Source of the DNA: Actinacidiphila bryophytorum
GTDB taxonomy: Bacteria > Actinomycetota > Actinomycetes > Streptomycetales > Streptomycetaceae
Direction of reading: 5' to 3'
NCBI RefSeq assembly: GCF_016916835.1
Contig: NZ_JAFFIX010000004.1
Location: 248,001-312,000, forward strand
Length of the DNA: 64,000 nucleotides
Below the pieces are notes generated by a model. It saw only the letters and a list, made by a program, of their open reading frames with translations. It was not told the DNA's origin and searched no databases. Positions 63,771-64,000 of the stretch are shown piece after piece; the stretch's first letter is position 1, and the number at the start of each line of letters is the position of its first letter. The position numbers and the translations under genes are program-made.

Positions 63771-64000
63771 TCAGCGATCGTCTTGGGGGTCCGCCAGGCG
63801 CTGGGCGAGGTGGATGAGGTCGGGCAGGTGCAGGACCCGGTCTCCGGCGCCGGGGAGAGGGACGTGCAACGGTCCGGTCCAGCGGGTGGGGATCGCGTCG
63901 AAGCCGTGGACGGCTCCCGCCAGGCCGCCTGCGACCGCGGCGACGGTGTCGGTGTCGCCGCCGAGGTCGACGGCTGCTCGGACGGCGTCCTGGTACGAGG
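63771..64000 (-). CDS. ADP-ribosylglycohydrolase, C-terminal part (cut by window edge)
   Basis: About 76 residues are visible with the start outside the window. SYQDAVRAAVDLGGDTDTVAAVAGGLAGAVHGFDAIP has the conserved GGDTDTxA metal-binding motif of ADP-ribosylglycohydrolases (DraG/ARH type). They remove ADP-ribose from proteins or nucleic acids with Mg2+. The C-terminus with LIHLAQRLAD is typical. Neighbouring 63604-63770 has no gene. Confidence 0.85.
   Translation of the reverse strand, partial: SYQDAVRAAVDLGGDTDTVAAVAGGLAGAVHGFDAIPTRWTGPLHVPLPGAGDRVLHLPDLIHLAQRLADPQDDR

Overview
The window is high-GC DNA with strong G/C bias at third codon positions, GTG/TTG starts, purine-rich ribosome binding sites and HspR/HAIR heat-shock control. 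It carries an AfsA/ArpA-type signalling pair, dCTP deaminase, an LCP protein and Yip1-type proteins. Together these point to a Streptomyces-like actinomycete chromosome. No rRNA, complete integrase or complete insertion sequence was seen.

Layout. 1-11.3 kb is ordinary accessory chromosome: an aldo/keto reductase tail, a DHA2 exporter with its divergent TetR regulator, small DUF proteins, an ECF sigma factor with a zinc anti-sigma partner, a peroxiredoxin, a decayed Ser/Thr kinase, a GT1 glycosyltransferase, an orphan CdiI-like immunity gene and a NarL-type two-component system. 11.4-17 kb holds a fossil of an Rhs locus, uppP, a single CRISPR-like repeat, a P-loop kinase, a beta-propeller protein and a secreted sugar dehydrogenase with a cellulose-binding domain.

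17.3-33.2 kb is the most unusual part. It is a polymorphic-toxin island bounded and divided by the 3' half of tRNA-Gly(CCC): an intact tRNA at 33.2 kb and truncated 41-nt copies at 23.3 and 17.4 kb. Each copy is followed by the same terminator hairpin. The two right-hand copies are also followed by nearly the same rhs 5' region. One unit has a 1568-aa Rhs toxin plus immunity gene. The other has a 535-aa protein in which the same N-terminus is joined directly to a metallopeptidase-like toxin, then a run of immunity-like genes. Several of these still overlap the last codons of a lost toxin. IS3 and IS5 scraps and a solitary HTH/HsdM/half-HsdS methyltransferase fusion lie among them.

33.4-48.7 kb is conserved core: a zinc-ribbon protein, dcd, DUF2000, Yip1, a large membrane Fe-S oxidoreductase, an LCP protein, dnaK-grpE-dnaJ-hspR, an F420/PPOX-type protein, clpB, a YbjN protein, a von Willebrand A protein and a glyoxalase-fold protein. 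HspR boxes stand before dnaK and clpB, so HspR, with DnaK as co-repressor in the known model, would control both.

48.8-64 kb is accessory again: a PadR-controlled ABC exporter, an MMPL transporter, a small secreted protein, argG, a gamma-butyrolactone-type locus (HAD phosphatase, AfsA-like synthase, ArpA-like receptor, 2OG-Fe(II) oxygenase, MFS exporter), remnants of a PIN toxin and an aminotransferase on either side of a truncated second copy of the von Willebrand gene, a yefM-yoeB toxin-antitoxin pair and a partial ADP-ribosylglycohydrolase.
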